Below are positions 39,992 to 50,022 of a stretch of 64,000 nt of DNA, piece by piece. This DNA comes from Pseudomonas sp. P5_109 (GTDB taxonomy: Bacteria > Pseudomonadota > Gammaproteobacteria > Pseudomonadales > Pseudomonadaceae), in the NCBI RefSeq assembly GCF_034009455.1, contig NZ_CP125380.1, forward strand, positions 3,361,501-3,425,500, in the 5' to 3' direction. The notes under the pieces were generated by a model. That model was given only the letters and a program-made list of their open reading frames with translations, was not told the DNA's origin and searched no databases. A program made the translations under genes and the position numbers. Within the stretch, counting starts at the first letter, position 1. Each line of letters starts with the position of its first letter.

Positions 39992-42900
39992 ATGAACATC
40001 AAGATTGAAGCGCTGATCGCTCGCAAGATCGGCTTCGCTTCCCACCAGAACGCCATTCCGCTTGTACGAGAATTGAGCATTTGGAACCAGGAAGAAACAA
40101 ATCTTGAAAATCTGATACTGACTTTAAGCACCGACCCGGATTTCGTTGAAAGCCGGACTTGGCATATTGACCGTATTCATGCAGGTGATCGCCTTGGCAT
40201 CTCTGAACGCGACATCAAACTTAACGCTGGCTATCTGTCCGGGCTGAGTGAAAGCCTGAGCGCCGATGTGGTCATGCGCTTGTCCCAAGGCGAGAACCTG
40301 CTTGTCGAGCAGCGCTTTCCCACTGAGCTGCTCGCTCGCACTGAATGGGGTGGTTTGAGCGCCATGCCGGAGTTGCTGGCGGCCTTCTGCATGCCCAATG
40401 ATCCAGCGGTAGACCGAGTGCTCAAAGCTGCTTCTCAAGTCTTGCGGCGTGCAGGAAAGAAAGACGGCATTGATGGCTACGAAAGCAAGTCACGCACACG
40501 CACATGGGAGCTTGCCTCCGCCATTTGGTCCGGGGTGTGCAGCTTTCAGTTGAGCTATGCATTGCCGCCAGCCAGTTTTGAGCAACAGGGCCAGAAGATC
40601 AGGCCGCCAAGCGTCATTCTGGAAAACGGCGTGGCAACTTGTCTGGACACGGCATTGCTGTTCGCCGCGGCTTTGGAGCAGGCTGGATTGAATGCCCTGC
40701 TTATCATGACGAAGGGGCACGCATTTGCAGGCGTTTGGTTGCAGCCTCAAGAGTTTTCCCAGCTGTTGACTGACGAAGCATCGGCAGTTCGCAAACGCTT
40801 GGATCTGAAGGAAATGGTGGTTTTCGAGACCACCTTGGCGACCCAATCGCCGGCTCCGAATTTTAGCCAAGCGGTCGCAGCTGCGCAGCGGCAACTCGAT
40901 GATGAGCAGTTCATCATGGCCATCGATTTGCACCGTGCCCGGATGCAGAAGATCCGCCCAATGGCGCTCGTGTCAGCCGTTAATGCACCCGATGTGACCG
41001 ACGATGCTCCGCCAGCTGTCGAGGGGTTGGAGGAAGCCCCGGCACTGCCAGGGTTCGATGTCGAAATTAACGAGGGTAACGAAGGCCCAGCCGGCAAATT
41101 AACGCTGTGGCAACGCAAGCTCCTCGATCTGACTACGCGCAATCGTCTACTGCATTTGCCAGACAGCGCTAAAGGCGTACGTCTTCTCTGCCCGGATCCT
41201 GCCGCTCTCGAAGACCTTCTTTCGAGTGGCCAGCGCATTCGAGTGGTGCCGGTACCTGAGCTCAATAGCAGTGGCCGTGATGTGGCCGTGTACGAGCAGC
41301 AGAATAATGTAAGCCTGTTGGACGAAGTCGCCCGTCAAGCACTCGCACGGGGTGAAGTGCTCGCCAGCCTGGAGAAGATCAAGCTTGAAGCAACCCTGAT
41401 TGAGCTGTTCCGAAAGGCGCGCAGTGATCTGGAGGAGGGCGGGGCAAACACGCTGTTCCTGGCAATCGGCTTTCTTAAATGGAAGAAAAGCGCAGAAGAC
41501 CCGAAAACCTACTCCGCACCACTGATTTTGCTGCCGGTAAAACTTGAGCGCAAAAGTGCGTTGTCTGGTGTAACGCTGACGCTACTCGACGAGGAACCTC
41601 GTTTCAACCTGACTCTACTTGAATTGCTGCGCCATGATTTTGAGTTGGTGATACCCGGGCTCGACGGCGAACTGCCGAGTGATGAAAGCGGCATCGATGT
41701 GACCGGCATCTGGAACATGGTGCGGCGAGCGGTACGCGATGTGCCCGGATTTGAGGTGAGCACCGAACTGGTTTTGGGTACCTTCTCATTTGCCAAATAC
41801 TTGATGTGGAAGGACCTGAATGCCAACGGGGCGCAGCTACTGCAAAGTCCATTGGTCAAACATTTGTTGGAGCCTAAAGAAGCCGGTGAGGGCTTCTCTG
41901 GCTCAGACGAGTTTCCTCGGCCGGATCGCCTGGACTCATCAGTAACGCCTGCTCAGCTTTTTGCTCCATTGCCAGCTGACTCTTCGCAGTTGTCTGCCGT
42001 GGTGGCTTCGGCCAGCACTCATAGCTTTGTAATGGATGGGCCTCCGGGAACCGGTAAGTCGCAGACCATTGCCAACATGATTGCGCATAACCTTGCGCTA
42101 GGCCGTCGCGTTTTGTTCGTGGCAGAGAAACGGGCCGCCCTTGACGTGGTTTATCGTCGCTTGGCAGAGAAGGGGCTGGGCGAGTTTTGCCTGGAGCTGC
42201 ACTCAAGCAAAGCGTCCAAAGTTGAAGTACTCAAGCAGTTGGATCGCGCATGGGATGTGAGTGACGCATTGAGCGCCGAGGATTGGGAGCGTGAGGCCGC
42301 TCGATTGCAAACGCTGCGGTCGCGACTTAATCAGTTGGTCGAGGTCTTGCATCGACGCTGGAGCAACGGTCTTTCCCTGCATCAAGCGATTGGTCGCGTC
42401 GTGCGTGATCATGGTCCTCAGACGCCGAGACTGGCTTGGCCTCCAAGCACGCAGCACGATGCCGCCGAGTACGGCCAGTTACTTGACCTCTCGCGTCGGC
42501 TCGGACTTAACGGTGTTGCTGCGCGCGACCTGTCAGGAAAGTTTGGCGCTCTGGCGCAGACCCAATGGTCAAATGCCTGGCAGGCAGAGATCGCCAGCAC
42601 CTCACGTGAGTTGCCGCAGGCTCTTGACGCCTTGAATGATTCGAGTGAAAGGCTGCTTAAGCTTACGCACCTGCCGTTGTCGACGGCCGAAGTAATCCAG
42701 GTCCAGCAGTTAAATGAACTGGCTACTCTGATCCTGGAATCCCATGGCCTGAACCTTTCGTTCGCATTCGCTCCCGATGCGGTCACACGAATCGACGCAG
42801 CCCGACGTGCTTGCCAGCTGATCGAGAGCTATCGCGAGCTGGAAGAAAGCCTGTCGCTAAATTATGCCGACGAAGCCTGCCGTCGCATTCCATTCGAAGT

Positions 42901-45829
42901 AATTAACAATGAATGGCGAGAGGCTGAGGGTAAGTTCTGGTTCCTGGCTACTTTCGCCAAGAAAAAGGTCGCCAAGAAACTCGCCGTTTTGGGTGGCGCG
43001 GCGGGCTTGCCGGACACGCTTGGTGACCTCGCCGTTTTCGAGCGCCTGCATTCTCAGCTAGTGGAACTGGACGCTTTGGCAAGTGACATGCAGTCGATCC
43101 CTGGCTGGCAAGGTCTGACCAGCGACACTTCCCGTACACTACGAGCCATCACACTGGCTGAAAGTCTGCGCGGGCTGCTGAGTGGTTTGGCTGAATCACC
43201 CGACCATTTGGTTTCATTGCGCGGCGCAGTTGCGCGCCTGGTCATCGATGCCAATGAAATGTTGGCGTCGGGCGGGCAAATCAGTGCAGCGTTATCAGCG
43301 TTGCAACAGAGCTTGTCACGCTACGAGGAGGCCGCCAGGTTGTTTGCTGGTTTGGCTGCAACGAGCACAGAGACGCATCCGAGCGTTGCTGCCCTGCGGG
43401 CCACTTCTCTTTCCATACAGCAGCAAGAATCGCAGCTAAAAGATTGGTGTGACTGGTGTCGTGTGCGCGAGCAGGCTGGCGAGGCCGGTTTGACCAGTCT
43501 GGCTCAAGCATTGGAAACAGGCAGCCTTTCACCATCGGCAACCGAGCATACCTTTGTCACTGCCTATGCTCATTGGTTTGCGACACAGGGCATCGACAGC
43601 GAACCGGTTTTGAGAAACTTCGTGGCTGCCGAGCACATGAGTGACATCGGGACTTTCGTTCGTTTGGACGACGAACTCGCGAAACTGACGGTGCGTTATA
43701 TCCGGGCCAAACTATGTGGCCTGATCCCTTCCAAGAATGACATCCCCAAGAGCAGCGGCTTCGCCATTCTCAAGCATGAATTGCAGAAGTCCCGCAGGCA
43801 CAAACCCGTCCGACAGTTGGCTATTGAGATGGGGGACGCGCTGAATCGCCTCGCACCGTGCATGCTCATGAGCCCACTGTCGATTGCGCAGTTCTTGCCT
43901 GCCGACCAGCCCCCATTCGATCTGGTCATCTTCGATGAAGCTTCGCAGATTGCTCCATGGGACGCGATCGGTTCGATAGCGCGTGGCAAGCAGGTAGTTA
44001 TCGCCGGTGACCCTCGTCAGATGCCGCCTACGAACTTCTTCAGCCGTGGCCCGAATGCAGGCGATGACGACACAGCAGAAGACATGGAGAGCATCCTGGA
44101 CGAATGCTTGGGAGCCGGGGTGCCGAGCCACAGTTTGAGCTGGCACTACCGCAGTCGCCATGAAAGCCTGATTGCGTTCTCCAACCATCGTTATTACGAC
44201 AGTAACCTGATTACCTTCCCGGCTGCTGAAACCCGGGCAAGTGCTGTTGAGTGGCGCAGGGTTGAAGGCGTGTATGCAAAAGGGAAAGGGCGTTACAACC
44301 AGGTTGAAGCAGAAGCCATCGTCAGCGAGACAGTCAAACGTCTGACCGATCCTGCGTTCATCGCTGCGGGTCATTCAATCGGGATCATCACGCTCAACTC
44401 TGATCAGCAAAAGCTGATCAACGACCTGTTGGACGCTGCCCGTAAGCAATACCCACAGATCGAGCCGTTCTTCCAGGACACCCAGACAGAACCGGTTGTC
44501 GTCAAAAACCTGGAGACGGTCCAAGGCGATGAGCGAGACCTGATCATGCTCGGGATAGGGTATGGCCCCACCGAGCCGGGTGCCCAGGTCATGTCGATGA
44601 ATTTCGGCCCCCTCAACAAGGACGGTGGATGGCGCAGGCTGAACGTCGCCATCACCAGGTCCCGACGAGAGATGTTGGTGTTCTCATCCTTCGATCCATC
44701 AATGATCGACCTTAACCGGACCAATGCTCGCGCGGTCCGGGATCTGAAGCACTTCATAGAGTTTGCGCAGCGAGGGCCTGGAGCCTTGGCAGAGGCGGTA
44801 CATGGCTCGGTTGGAGGATACGATTCGCCGTTCGAAGAAGCTGTTGCCCAAGGGCTACGCCGTCTCGGCTGGCAGGTAGTCCCACAAATTGGAGTGTCGC
44901 GTTTCCGCATTGACCTGGGCATTGTTCACCCTGACCGTCCAGGCGACTACTTGGCTGGCGTCGAATGTGACGGCGCTACTTACCACAGTGCCGCCACTGC
45001 TCGGGATCGGGATAAAGTCAGAGGCGCGATTCTCAGCGGCTTGGGATGGAATCTGGTGCGACTGTGGTCCACGGAATGGTGGGTAAACAAGGAAGGCGCG
45101 TTGCAGAAGCTGCACTTGGCTCTGAACGACCTTCTGGCGCAATCCCGAGTCGAGGCAGTCGGTAGTCAAGTATCCGAGGAACCACCGGTCGCTCCTATCG
45201 TTATCGATTTCTCAACCGACTCCAGCATCAGTGATGAGTTGCCAGCAGTGCCCGTTAGCTCCGTGAGTAAATTGCCGGTGGAGATTGCAGACGTTCGCAT
45301 AGCTCGCGCTCACAGTGATCAGCCTATTAATCTGGGGCAGAGAGGTGAATATCGTGTCGCCGATCTTTCTTCTCTTGCGCACATGATCCAGCCCGAGCAA
45401 TTTCATTTGCCTGATTACAACCCGGTGCTCCGTCAGATCATTGAAGAGGTGCTGCGCCAGGAAGCCCCAATTCTCGACGCACTTTTGGTCCAGCGTATCG
45501 CTCGCGCGCACGGTTTCCAGCGATCAGGGCGCCTTATTCGAGACAGGGTGCTGGAACTGGCCGAACAGCACCATCACGTTCAGCAGGCGGGATTTGAGGA
45601 GGTATTCGTCTGGCACGCCGAGGGTGATGTGATGGAATGGGCGACATACCGTGTTCCGGCATCGGCCAATGACTCGCGATCAATCGAGGAGATTGCGGCG
45701 GAGGAATTGCGTACCGCCGCGAGCATTATCGATGCGGGGGACCCAGCCTTGGAGGTCGCCAGGTTATTAGGCGTCAGACGACTCACTGGGGCGGCGCGTG
45801 AGCGCATTGAGCGAATCCTCAACGCATAG
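39992..45829 (+). CDS. DUF4011-helicase-Vsr-type endonuclease protein, Hhe-like antiphage defence
   Basis: 1945 residues. An N-terminal region includes a transglutaminase-like stretch with Cys217 (ATCLDTALLF) and His243 (KGHAFAGVW). A DUF4011-like segment near 370 has KLTLWQRKLLDLTTRNRLL. A superfamily 1 (COG1112) helicase follows: Walker A GPPGTGKS at 683-690, Walker B IFDEAS at Asp1315-Glu1316, IAGDPRQMPPT, VQGDERDL and NVAITRSRREML. A Vsr/REase-like nuclease has Asp1641 and Glu1658 in GVECDGATYH. A C-terminal DUF3320-like domain ends the chain. This order matches the single-gene DUF4011-helicase-Vsr defence type named Hhe (recalled from the 2020 survey of defence systems). The encoded target and trigger are unknown. 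Confidence 0.85.
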   Translation: MNIKIEALIARKIGFASHQNAIPLVRELSIWNQEETNLENLILTLSTDPDFVESRTWHIDRIHAGDRLGISERDIKLNAGYLSGLSESLSADVVMRLSQGENLLVEQRFPTELLARTEWGGLSAMPELLAAFCMPNDPAVDRVLKAASQVLRRAGKKDGIDGYESKSRTRTWELASAIWSGVCSFQLSYALPPASFEQQGQKIRPPSVILENGVATCLDTALLFAAALEQAGLNALLIMTKGHAFAGVWLQPQEFSQLLTDEASAVRKRLDLKEMVVFETTLATQSPAPNFSQAVAAAQRQLDDEQFIMAIDLHRARMQKIRPMALVSAVNAPDVTDDAPPAVEGLEEAPALPGFDVEINEGNEGPAGKLTLWQRKLLDLTTRNRLLHLPDSAKGVRLLCPDPAALEDLLSSGQRIRVVPVPELNSSGRDVAVYEQQNNVSLLDEVARQALARGEVLASLEKIKLEATLIELFRKARSDLEEGGANTLFLAIGFLKWKKSAEDPKTYSAPLILLPVKLERKSALSGVTLTLLDEEPRFNLTLLELLRHDFELVIPGLDGELPSDESGIDVTGIWNMVRRAVRDVPGFEVSTELVLGTFSFAKYLMWKDLNANGAQLLQSPLVKHLLEPKEAGEGFSGSDEFPRPDRLDSSVTPAQLFAPLPADSSQLSAVVASASTHSFVMDGPPGTGKSQTIANMIAHNLALGRRVLFVAEKRAALDVVYRRLAEKGLGEFCLELHSSKASKVEVLKQLDRAWDVSDALSAEDWEREAARLQTLRSRLNQLVEVLHRRWSNGLSLHQAIGRVVRDHGPQTPRLAWPPSTQHDAAEYGQLLDLSRRLGLNGVAARDLSGKFGALAQTQWSNAWQAEIASTSRELPQALDALNDSSERLLKLTHLPLSTAEVIQVQQLNELATLILESHGLNLSFAFAPDAVTRIDAARRACQLIESYRELEESLSLNYADEACRRIPFEVINNEWREAEGKFWFLATFAKKKVAKKLAVLGGAAGLPDTLGDLAVFERLHSQLVELDALASDMQSIPGWQGLTSDTSRTLRAITLAESLRGLLSGLAESPDHLVSLRGAVARLVIDANEMLASGGQISAALSALQQSLSRYEEAARLFAGLAATSTETHPSVAALRATSLSIQQQESQLKDWCDWCRVREQAGEAGLTSLAQALETGSLSPSATEHTFVTAYAHWFATQGIDSEPVLRNFVAAEHMSDIGTFVRLDDELAKLTVRYIRAKLCGLIPSKNDIPKSSGFAILKHELQKSRRHKPVRQLAIEMGDALNRLAPCMLMSPLSIAQFLPADQPPFDLVIFDEASQIAPWDAIGSIARGKQVVIAGDPRQMPPTNFFSRGPNAGDDDTAEDMESILDECLGAGVPSHSLSWHYRSRHESLIAFSNHRYYDSNLITFPAAETRASAVEWRRVEGVYAKGKGRYNQVEAEAIVSETVKRLTDPAFIAAGHSIGIITLNSDQQKLINDLLDAARKQYPQIEPFFQDTQTEPVVVKNLETVQGDERDLIMLGIGYGPTEPGAQVMSMNFGPLNKDGGWRRLNVAITRSRREMLVFSSFDPSMIDLNRTNARAVRDLKHFIEFAQRGPGALAEAVHGSVGGYDSPFEEAVAQGLRRLGWQVVPQIGVSRFRIDLGIVHPDRPGDYLAGVECDGATYHSAATARDRDKVRGAILSGLGWNLVRLWSTEWWVNKEGALQKLHLALNDLLAQSRVEAVGSQVSEEPPVAPIVIDFSTDSSISDELPAVPVSSVSKLPVEIADVRIARAHSDQPINLGQRGEYRVADLSSLAHMIQPEQFHLPDYNPVLRQIIEEVLRQEAPILDALLVQRIARAHGFQRSGRLIRDRVLELAEQHHHVQQAGFEEVFVWHAEGDVMEWATYRVPASANDSRSIEEIAAEELRTAASIIDAGDPALEVARLLGVRRLTGAARERIERILNA

Positions 45830-45853
45830 GATCGGATCACAGGGAGCCCGGCG

Positions 45854-46672
45854 CTAACCGGACCTTGAATATTGACGCAACTGCGCCGGACTCACGCCAA
45901 GGCGTTGCTTGAAGGTGGTCGTCATGTGCGCCTGGGAGTTGAACCCGCAGGCGTAGGCGATCTGCGTCAGCGTGGCCGTCGAGTCGTGCATCAGGGCCCG
46001 GGCCCTGGCGAGTCGTCGGTCGATCAGGTAAGCATGGGGGCTTTTGCCGGTGGCGTTTTTGAAGGCCCGCATGAAATAGCCTTCGGACAATCCAAGCAGG
46101 CCCGCCATCGCCGATACACTCAACGGGCCATCGAGGCCGGCATCAATGAACTCATCGAGCAAGCGCATGCGGTTGCCGGTTATCGAGCCATGGGGTGCCG
46201 TAGACTCGGCTTCGCTCCCCGTCACCCGTTCGGACAATGCCAGTGCCCAGGCCTCCCAATCGTCCTCCACCGAGGCCTGCAACAGCGCGGCGCGTATTCG
46301 CCATGCGAGGGCTGTGGCTGGCTGATCGATGCGATTGTTGAAAGCGCGATCCCCCAACAATGCGGTACCGTCAGTGCGCATCACCCGCAGGTATTCACCG
46401 CCCCTGGGTGATTCGGACAACACGTCACACCCGACCGGGACGAACGCCAGGCCGTTGGGCATGGCATCGAACGGTTGCACCCGGTCGCTGCCGATCGCGT
46501 GCCGGCCTCGCTGGCTGTCGAAGGCAAAGCCAATTCCCGCCTGGGTCGCTACATATCGGGTCGAGTAGGCGCAGCCGGGGAGCAATTCGATCGCCCAGGG
46601 GCCGGCCTCGATGCGGCGGACCGGTTCGGACAGAAGTGGTGGCAGGCGGTTTCGATGGCTCATGAACGCCAT
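45854..46672 (-). CDS. AraC-family transcriptional regulator
   Basis: 272 residues from ATG 46672. A C-terminal AraC domain has LSVSAMAGLLGLSEGYFMRA in the first HTH and LTQIAYACGFNSQAHMTTTF in the second, followed by LGVSPAQLRQY. An N-terminal cupin-like ligand region of about 150 residues is present. It is divergent from the threonine dehydratase-like gene, 97 bp away, and probably controls that promoter. A TTG start at 46693 is unlikely. Confidence 0.85.
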   Translation of the reverse strand: MAFMSHRNRLPPLLSEPVRRIEAGPWAIELLPGCAYSTRYVATQAGIGFAFDSQRGRHAIGSDRVQPFDAMPNGLAFVPVGCDVLSESPRGGEYLRVMRTDGTALLGDRAFNNRIDQPATALAWRIRAALLQASVEDDWEAWALALSERVTGSEAESTAPHGSITGNRMRLLDEFIDAGLDGPLSVSAMAGLLGLSEGYFMRAFKNATGKSPHAYLIDRRLARARALMHDSTATLTQIAYACGFNSQAHMTTTFKQRLGVSPAQLRQYSRSG

Positions 46673-46769
46673 AGTAGTGAAGAGAGGGCACAAAAGTCAG
46701 GTCGGTTTTTTGAAAGCCTGCGTACTGCACCCGTGTGCAGACTGGGCAAAATCCCAGGAAGCATGACTC

Positions 46770-47726
46770 ATGCACAGACTGACTCGCGACGATATCGAAC
46801 AGGCTGCACGCCACGTTTACCAGGTCATGCCGGCCACCGCCCAGTACCCTTGGCCCTTGCTGGCTCAGCGATTGGGCTGCACGGTGTGGGTCAAGCATGA
46901 AAATCACACGCCTACCGGTGCATTCAAAGTGCGTGGCGGTATCACCTTCATGCACTGGCTCAAACGCGAGCACCCGGGGGCGAAGGGCATCGTCAGCGCT
47001 ACCCGCGGCAACCATGGCCAGAGCCTGGCGCTGGCGGCGGGCGCACTGGGGTTGCGGGCCTTGATCGTTGTGCCGGAAGGTAACTCGCTGGAAAAGAACA
47101 ACGCCATGCGCGGCTTTGGCGCGGAAGTGGTCGAGTATGGCCGCGATTTCGATGATGCCCGTGAAGAGGCCGCACGCCTTGCGCTGGTGCATGACCTGTT
47201 CCTGGTGCCGCCATTTCACACTGAGCTGGTCAAGGGCGTCGCCACCTATGCGCTGGAGCTGTTCAACGCAGCGCCGGACCTGGACACCGTGTATGTACCG
47301 ATTGGCTGTGGATCGGGCATTTGCGGGGTGATCGCCGCCCGCGATGCGCTGGGCCTGAAAACCCGGGTGGTGGGCGTGGTTTCCACAGAGGCGGCGGCCG
47401 CACAGCTATCGTTTGACTCCGGGGCCCTGTGCGAAACCGCCTCGGCAACCACCTTTGCCGACGGTCTGGCCGTACGCAAGCCGGTGCCTGAAGCCTTTGC
47501 CGTCTACGCGCAAGGTGCGGCGCGGATTGTCGCGGTCAGTGATGCGCAGATTGCCGAAGCCATGCGCGTGTATTACACCGACACCCACAACCTGGCTGAA
47601 GGGGCCGGTGCGGCGGCGCTGGCGGCGCTCATTGCGGAGCGTGAAGCAATGTCGGGGAGGAGGGTGGGTGTGATCCTGTCCGGCGCCAACGTCGACAGAT
47701 CGGTGTATGCGCGGGTGATTTCGTGA
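46770..47726 (+). CDS. Threonine/serine dehydratase-like PLP enzyme
   Basis: 318 residues of the tryptophan-synthase-beta (fold type II) family. The PLP Lys lies in TPTGAFKVRGG, about residue 53. A phosphate-binding GCGSG (VPIGCGSGICG) and SATRGNHGQSLALAA follow. It would deaminate L-threonine or another hydroxyamino acid to a 2-oxoacid in the cytosol, but ectoine-utilisation hydroxylases/lyases and racemases share the fold, so the substrate is open. No ACT-type regulatory domain is present. The ATG has AGGAAG 8 bp upstream. The divergent AraC gene is the likely regulator. Confidence 0.85.
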   Translation: MHRLTRDDIEQAARHVYQVMPATAQYPWPLLAQRLGCTVWVKHENHTPTGAFKVRGGITFMHWLKREHPGAKGIVSATRGNHGQSLALAAGALGLRALIVVPEGNSLEKNNAMRGFGAEVVEYGRDFDDAREEAARLALVHDLFLVPPFHTELVKGVATYALELFNAAPDLDTVYVPIGCGSGICGVIAARDALGLKTRVVGVVSTEAAAAQLSFDSGALCETASATTFADGLAVRKPVPEAFAVYAQGAARIVAVSDAQIAEAMRVYYTDTHNLAEGAGAAALAALIAEREAMSGRRVGVILSGANVDRSVYARVIS

Positions 47727-47837
47727 AGGGGGCTATGGCCGTGGTCGCATAAATTTGAAATGCACGGCGTTGCCCGACACAATCGCGCCCCGATCCGGCC
47801 AAAGGCGCCGGACGCTCGTGGTGAAAAGGGGCCGCAG

Positions 47838-48533
47838 TTGAACGAACAGACATTGTCCATGCGCCTGGAACGCGTGGCGGCACATGTGCCCGCCGGCGCG
47901 CGCCTGGCTGATATCGGCTCGGATCACGGCTACCTGCCGGTGGCGTTGCTGCGCCGTGGCGCCATCGCGGCGGCGGTGGCCGGCGAGGTAGCGTTGACGC
48001 CGTTCCACGCGGCCAACCGCACCGTGCGCGAGAACGGCCTGGAGCCGCAGATCACCGTGCGCCTGGCCAATGGCCTGGCGGCCATCGAGCCGGGCGACGG
48101 GATCACGGCAGTCAGCATCTGCGGCATGGGCGGCGAAACCATCCGCGACATCCTCGACAGTGGCAAGGCCTACCTGAGCGGCCAGGAGCGCTTGATCCTG
48201 CAACCCAACGGCGGCGAGCAGCCACTGCGCCAATGGCTGATGGAAAATGGCTATCGCATCCTCTGCGAGGACGTGCTGCGGGAAAATCGATTCGACTACG
48301 AAATCATCGTCGCCGAGCGCGCCGGTCCGGTGACCTACACCGCCCAGGAGCTGTACTTCGGCCCGTTGCAGATGCAGGCCCGCAGTCCGGCGTTCCTGCT
48401 CAAGTGGCAGCGCAAGCTGCGCCAGAAGCAGAAGACCCTGAGCCACTTTGCCCGGGCGCAGCAGGCCGTGCCCGAGGAAAAGGTGCAGGACCTCGCGCGT
48501 GAGGTGCAGTGGATCAACCAGTTGTTGGCTTGA
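47838..48533 (+). CDS. trmK: tRNA (adenine(22)-N1)-methyltransferase family protein TrmK
   Basis: 231 residues from the TTG at 47838, whose downstream residues NEQTLSMRLERVA look like the family's real start, with GGGG upstream. The SAM-binding motif is ARLADIGSDHGYLPVAL, and CGMGGETIRDIL and QPNGGEQPLRQWL are typical of the TrmK/YqfN family. It would methylate N1 of A22 in tRNA. A longer frame from 47760 has a non-coding-like leader. Stands alone between metabolic genes. Confidence 0.82.
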   Translation: MNEQTLSMRLERVAAHVPAGARLADIGSDHGYLPVALLRRGAIAAAVAGEVALTPFHAANRTVRENGLEPQITVRLANGLAAIEPGDGITAVSICGMGGETIRDILDSGKAYLSGQERLILQPNGGEQPLRQWLMENGYRILCEDVLRENRFDYEIIVAERAGPVTYTAQELYFGPLQMQARSPAFLLKWQRKLRQKQKTLSHFARAQQAVPEEKVQDLAREVQWINQLLA

Positions 48534-48624
48534 GGAAGAGTAGGGCACTGCTCCTCAAGACCCTCGATTCAGGATGGGCGTGGCAGAGTCCAGCGTGACA
48601 CATCAAAGTGATGGATCGGGCGCA

Positions 48625-50022
48625 TCACTCTTCTTCCCGGAGTGCGTTGATCCGCCCTGACTTTTCTGCCGCCAGCAGTGCGGCATGGTCTTTCGCATTT
48701 TGATTGGCATAGGCGATGGAAAATTTGCCGATGGCCTGGTCGAAGGAGTCCAGTTTACCCAGGTAGCCACTGATGAGCGCGGCATCCCCGGATTTGGCAT
48801 GGGCACGGGCCAGGGTATGCCCGCACCACTCGGCGTATATCTTCATCCGAGCGGCGGAAATGCCTTCGATGGGGGCTGACATTTTCATGTCGCGCAATTG
48901 GCGTACGAAGAAGTGCCGGCCATTCTGTCCGCGTGTCCAGCCCAGGAAAATGTCGCTGGAAGACTGCATCAGCCGCTGCCCGGTGACCACACGCTGCCCC
49001 TGGTTCTCGTATTCGCTGTTGCCTGCATAAGGTGCCAATACCGAGGGGCAGGCTTCCTTGAATTGCAGGAGCAAGGGGTGGTTTTCCGCAGAAAAAAACA
49101 GGCCGACAAAACAGTAGGTGCCCACGCTCCCGATGCCGACCGCTTTGACCGCAACGTCTTCGAGGCGGTACCGATCGAAGAGCACGCGTCGTTCATGGGA
49201 CAGCGACAAACGATAATCCTGCAATGCGACACGAACTCGTTGCTTGAAGCCTTTTTCATACACATGAAAAAGCACGGGTGGTTGATCGATCAGGCGCCGT
49301 CTCCCGCCGACTTCGCTGCTGATCTTGGGGTAGAGGTAATCCCCCAGACGCATCCTGGCCTTTGCTACCAGTTGTTCGCGTATCTTCCTGATTTGCGCAT
49401 TGGGCGCCATGTCGATGATCGCTTGGGCATCCAGGCGGTCATACCAGACATCCAGCGGGACCATTTTCGAAAATTTGCGCAAGCCTTCGCGGTAAGCACA
49501 CACGCATTTGACGGCAATGCCCCGCGCCTCTTTGTCGCTGAGCCGGTTATCACGTGCGGCCACGACAAAACTGATTGCCAGGCGTTTGACGTCCCACTCC
49601 CACGGGGCAGGGAGTGTTTCGTCGAAATCGTTGATGTCGAAAATCAGATTGCGCTCGGGTGTCGCGAACAACCCGAAGTTCATCAGGTGGCAATCGCCGC
49701 AGGCCTGCACCTCGATGCCAGTGGTCGGGGTAGTGGCCAGGTCATGCGCCATCAACCCCGCGGAACCGCGCAGAAAAGTAAAAGGGCTGCGCAGCATGCG
49801 CCCGTAGCGCAGCGGTACCAGGTTGGACAGTCGATAACGGTTGGATTCTTCGAGCAGTTCGATAGGGTCGCGGTGTTTGCCTGGCGGTTTCCATTCGCAG
49901 TGAGCCGCATGGGGCAGGCGTTCGCGTAGTTGTTCACCGGCGAACAGGCGCTCCTTGCGCGAGAGAAAAACCGACTCGTCACCGGTGTCGTCGTCGACAG
50001 ACTTGCTTTTGCGGGGGGGCAT
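48625..50022 (-). CDS. DUF2252 family protein
   Basis: 465 residues, ATG at 50022 with AAAGGAG upstream (the TTG 18 bp earlier is not needed). Family features include the conserved EVQACGDCHLMNFGLFATPE and FDINDFDETLPAPWEWDVKRL segments and ARAHAKSGDAA. DUF2252 proteins have a protein-kinase-like or aminoglycoside-phosphotransferase-like fold, with GDCHLMNF and DINDFDE corresponding to the catalytic and metal-binding loops. The substrate is not known. Cytosolic, standalone. Confidence 0.85.
   Translation of the reverse strand: MPPRKSKSVDDDTGDESVFLSRKERLFAGEQLRERLPHAAHCEWKPPGKHRDPIELLEESNRYRLSNLVPLRYGRMLRSPFTFLRGSAGLMAHDLATTPTTGIEVQACGDCHLMNFGLFATPERNLIFDINDFDETLPAPWEWDVKRLAISFVVAARDNRLSDKEARGIAVKCVCAYREGLRKFSKMVPLDVWYDRLDAQAIIDMAPNAQIRKIREQLVAKARMRLGDYLYPKISSEVGGRRRLIDQPPVLFHVYEKGFKQRVRVALQDYRLSLSHERRVLFDRYRLEDVAVKAVGIGSVGTYCFVGLFFSAENHPLLLQFKEACPSVLAPYAGNSEYENQGQRVVTGQRLMQSSSDIFLGWTRGQNGRHFFVRQLRDMKMSAPIEGISAARMKIYAEWCGHTLARAHAKSGDAALISGYLGKLDSFDQAIGKFSIAYANQNAKDHAALLAAEKSGRINALREEE

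Noticed and set aside
38400..45829. Patatin plus helicase as a two-gene CBASS-like defence operon
   Set aside because: The genes are divergent, no nucleotidyltransferase is present, and the patatin has a secretion-type N-terminus, so it is probably unrelated.
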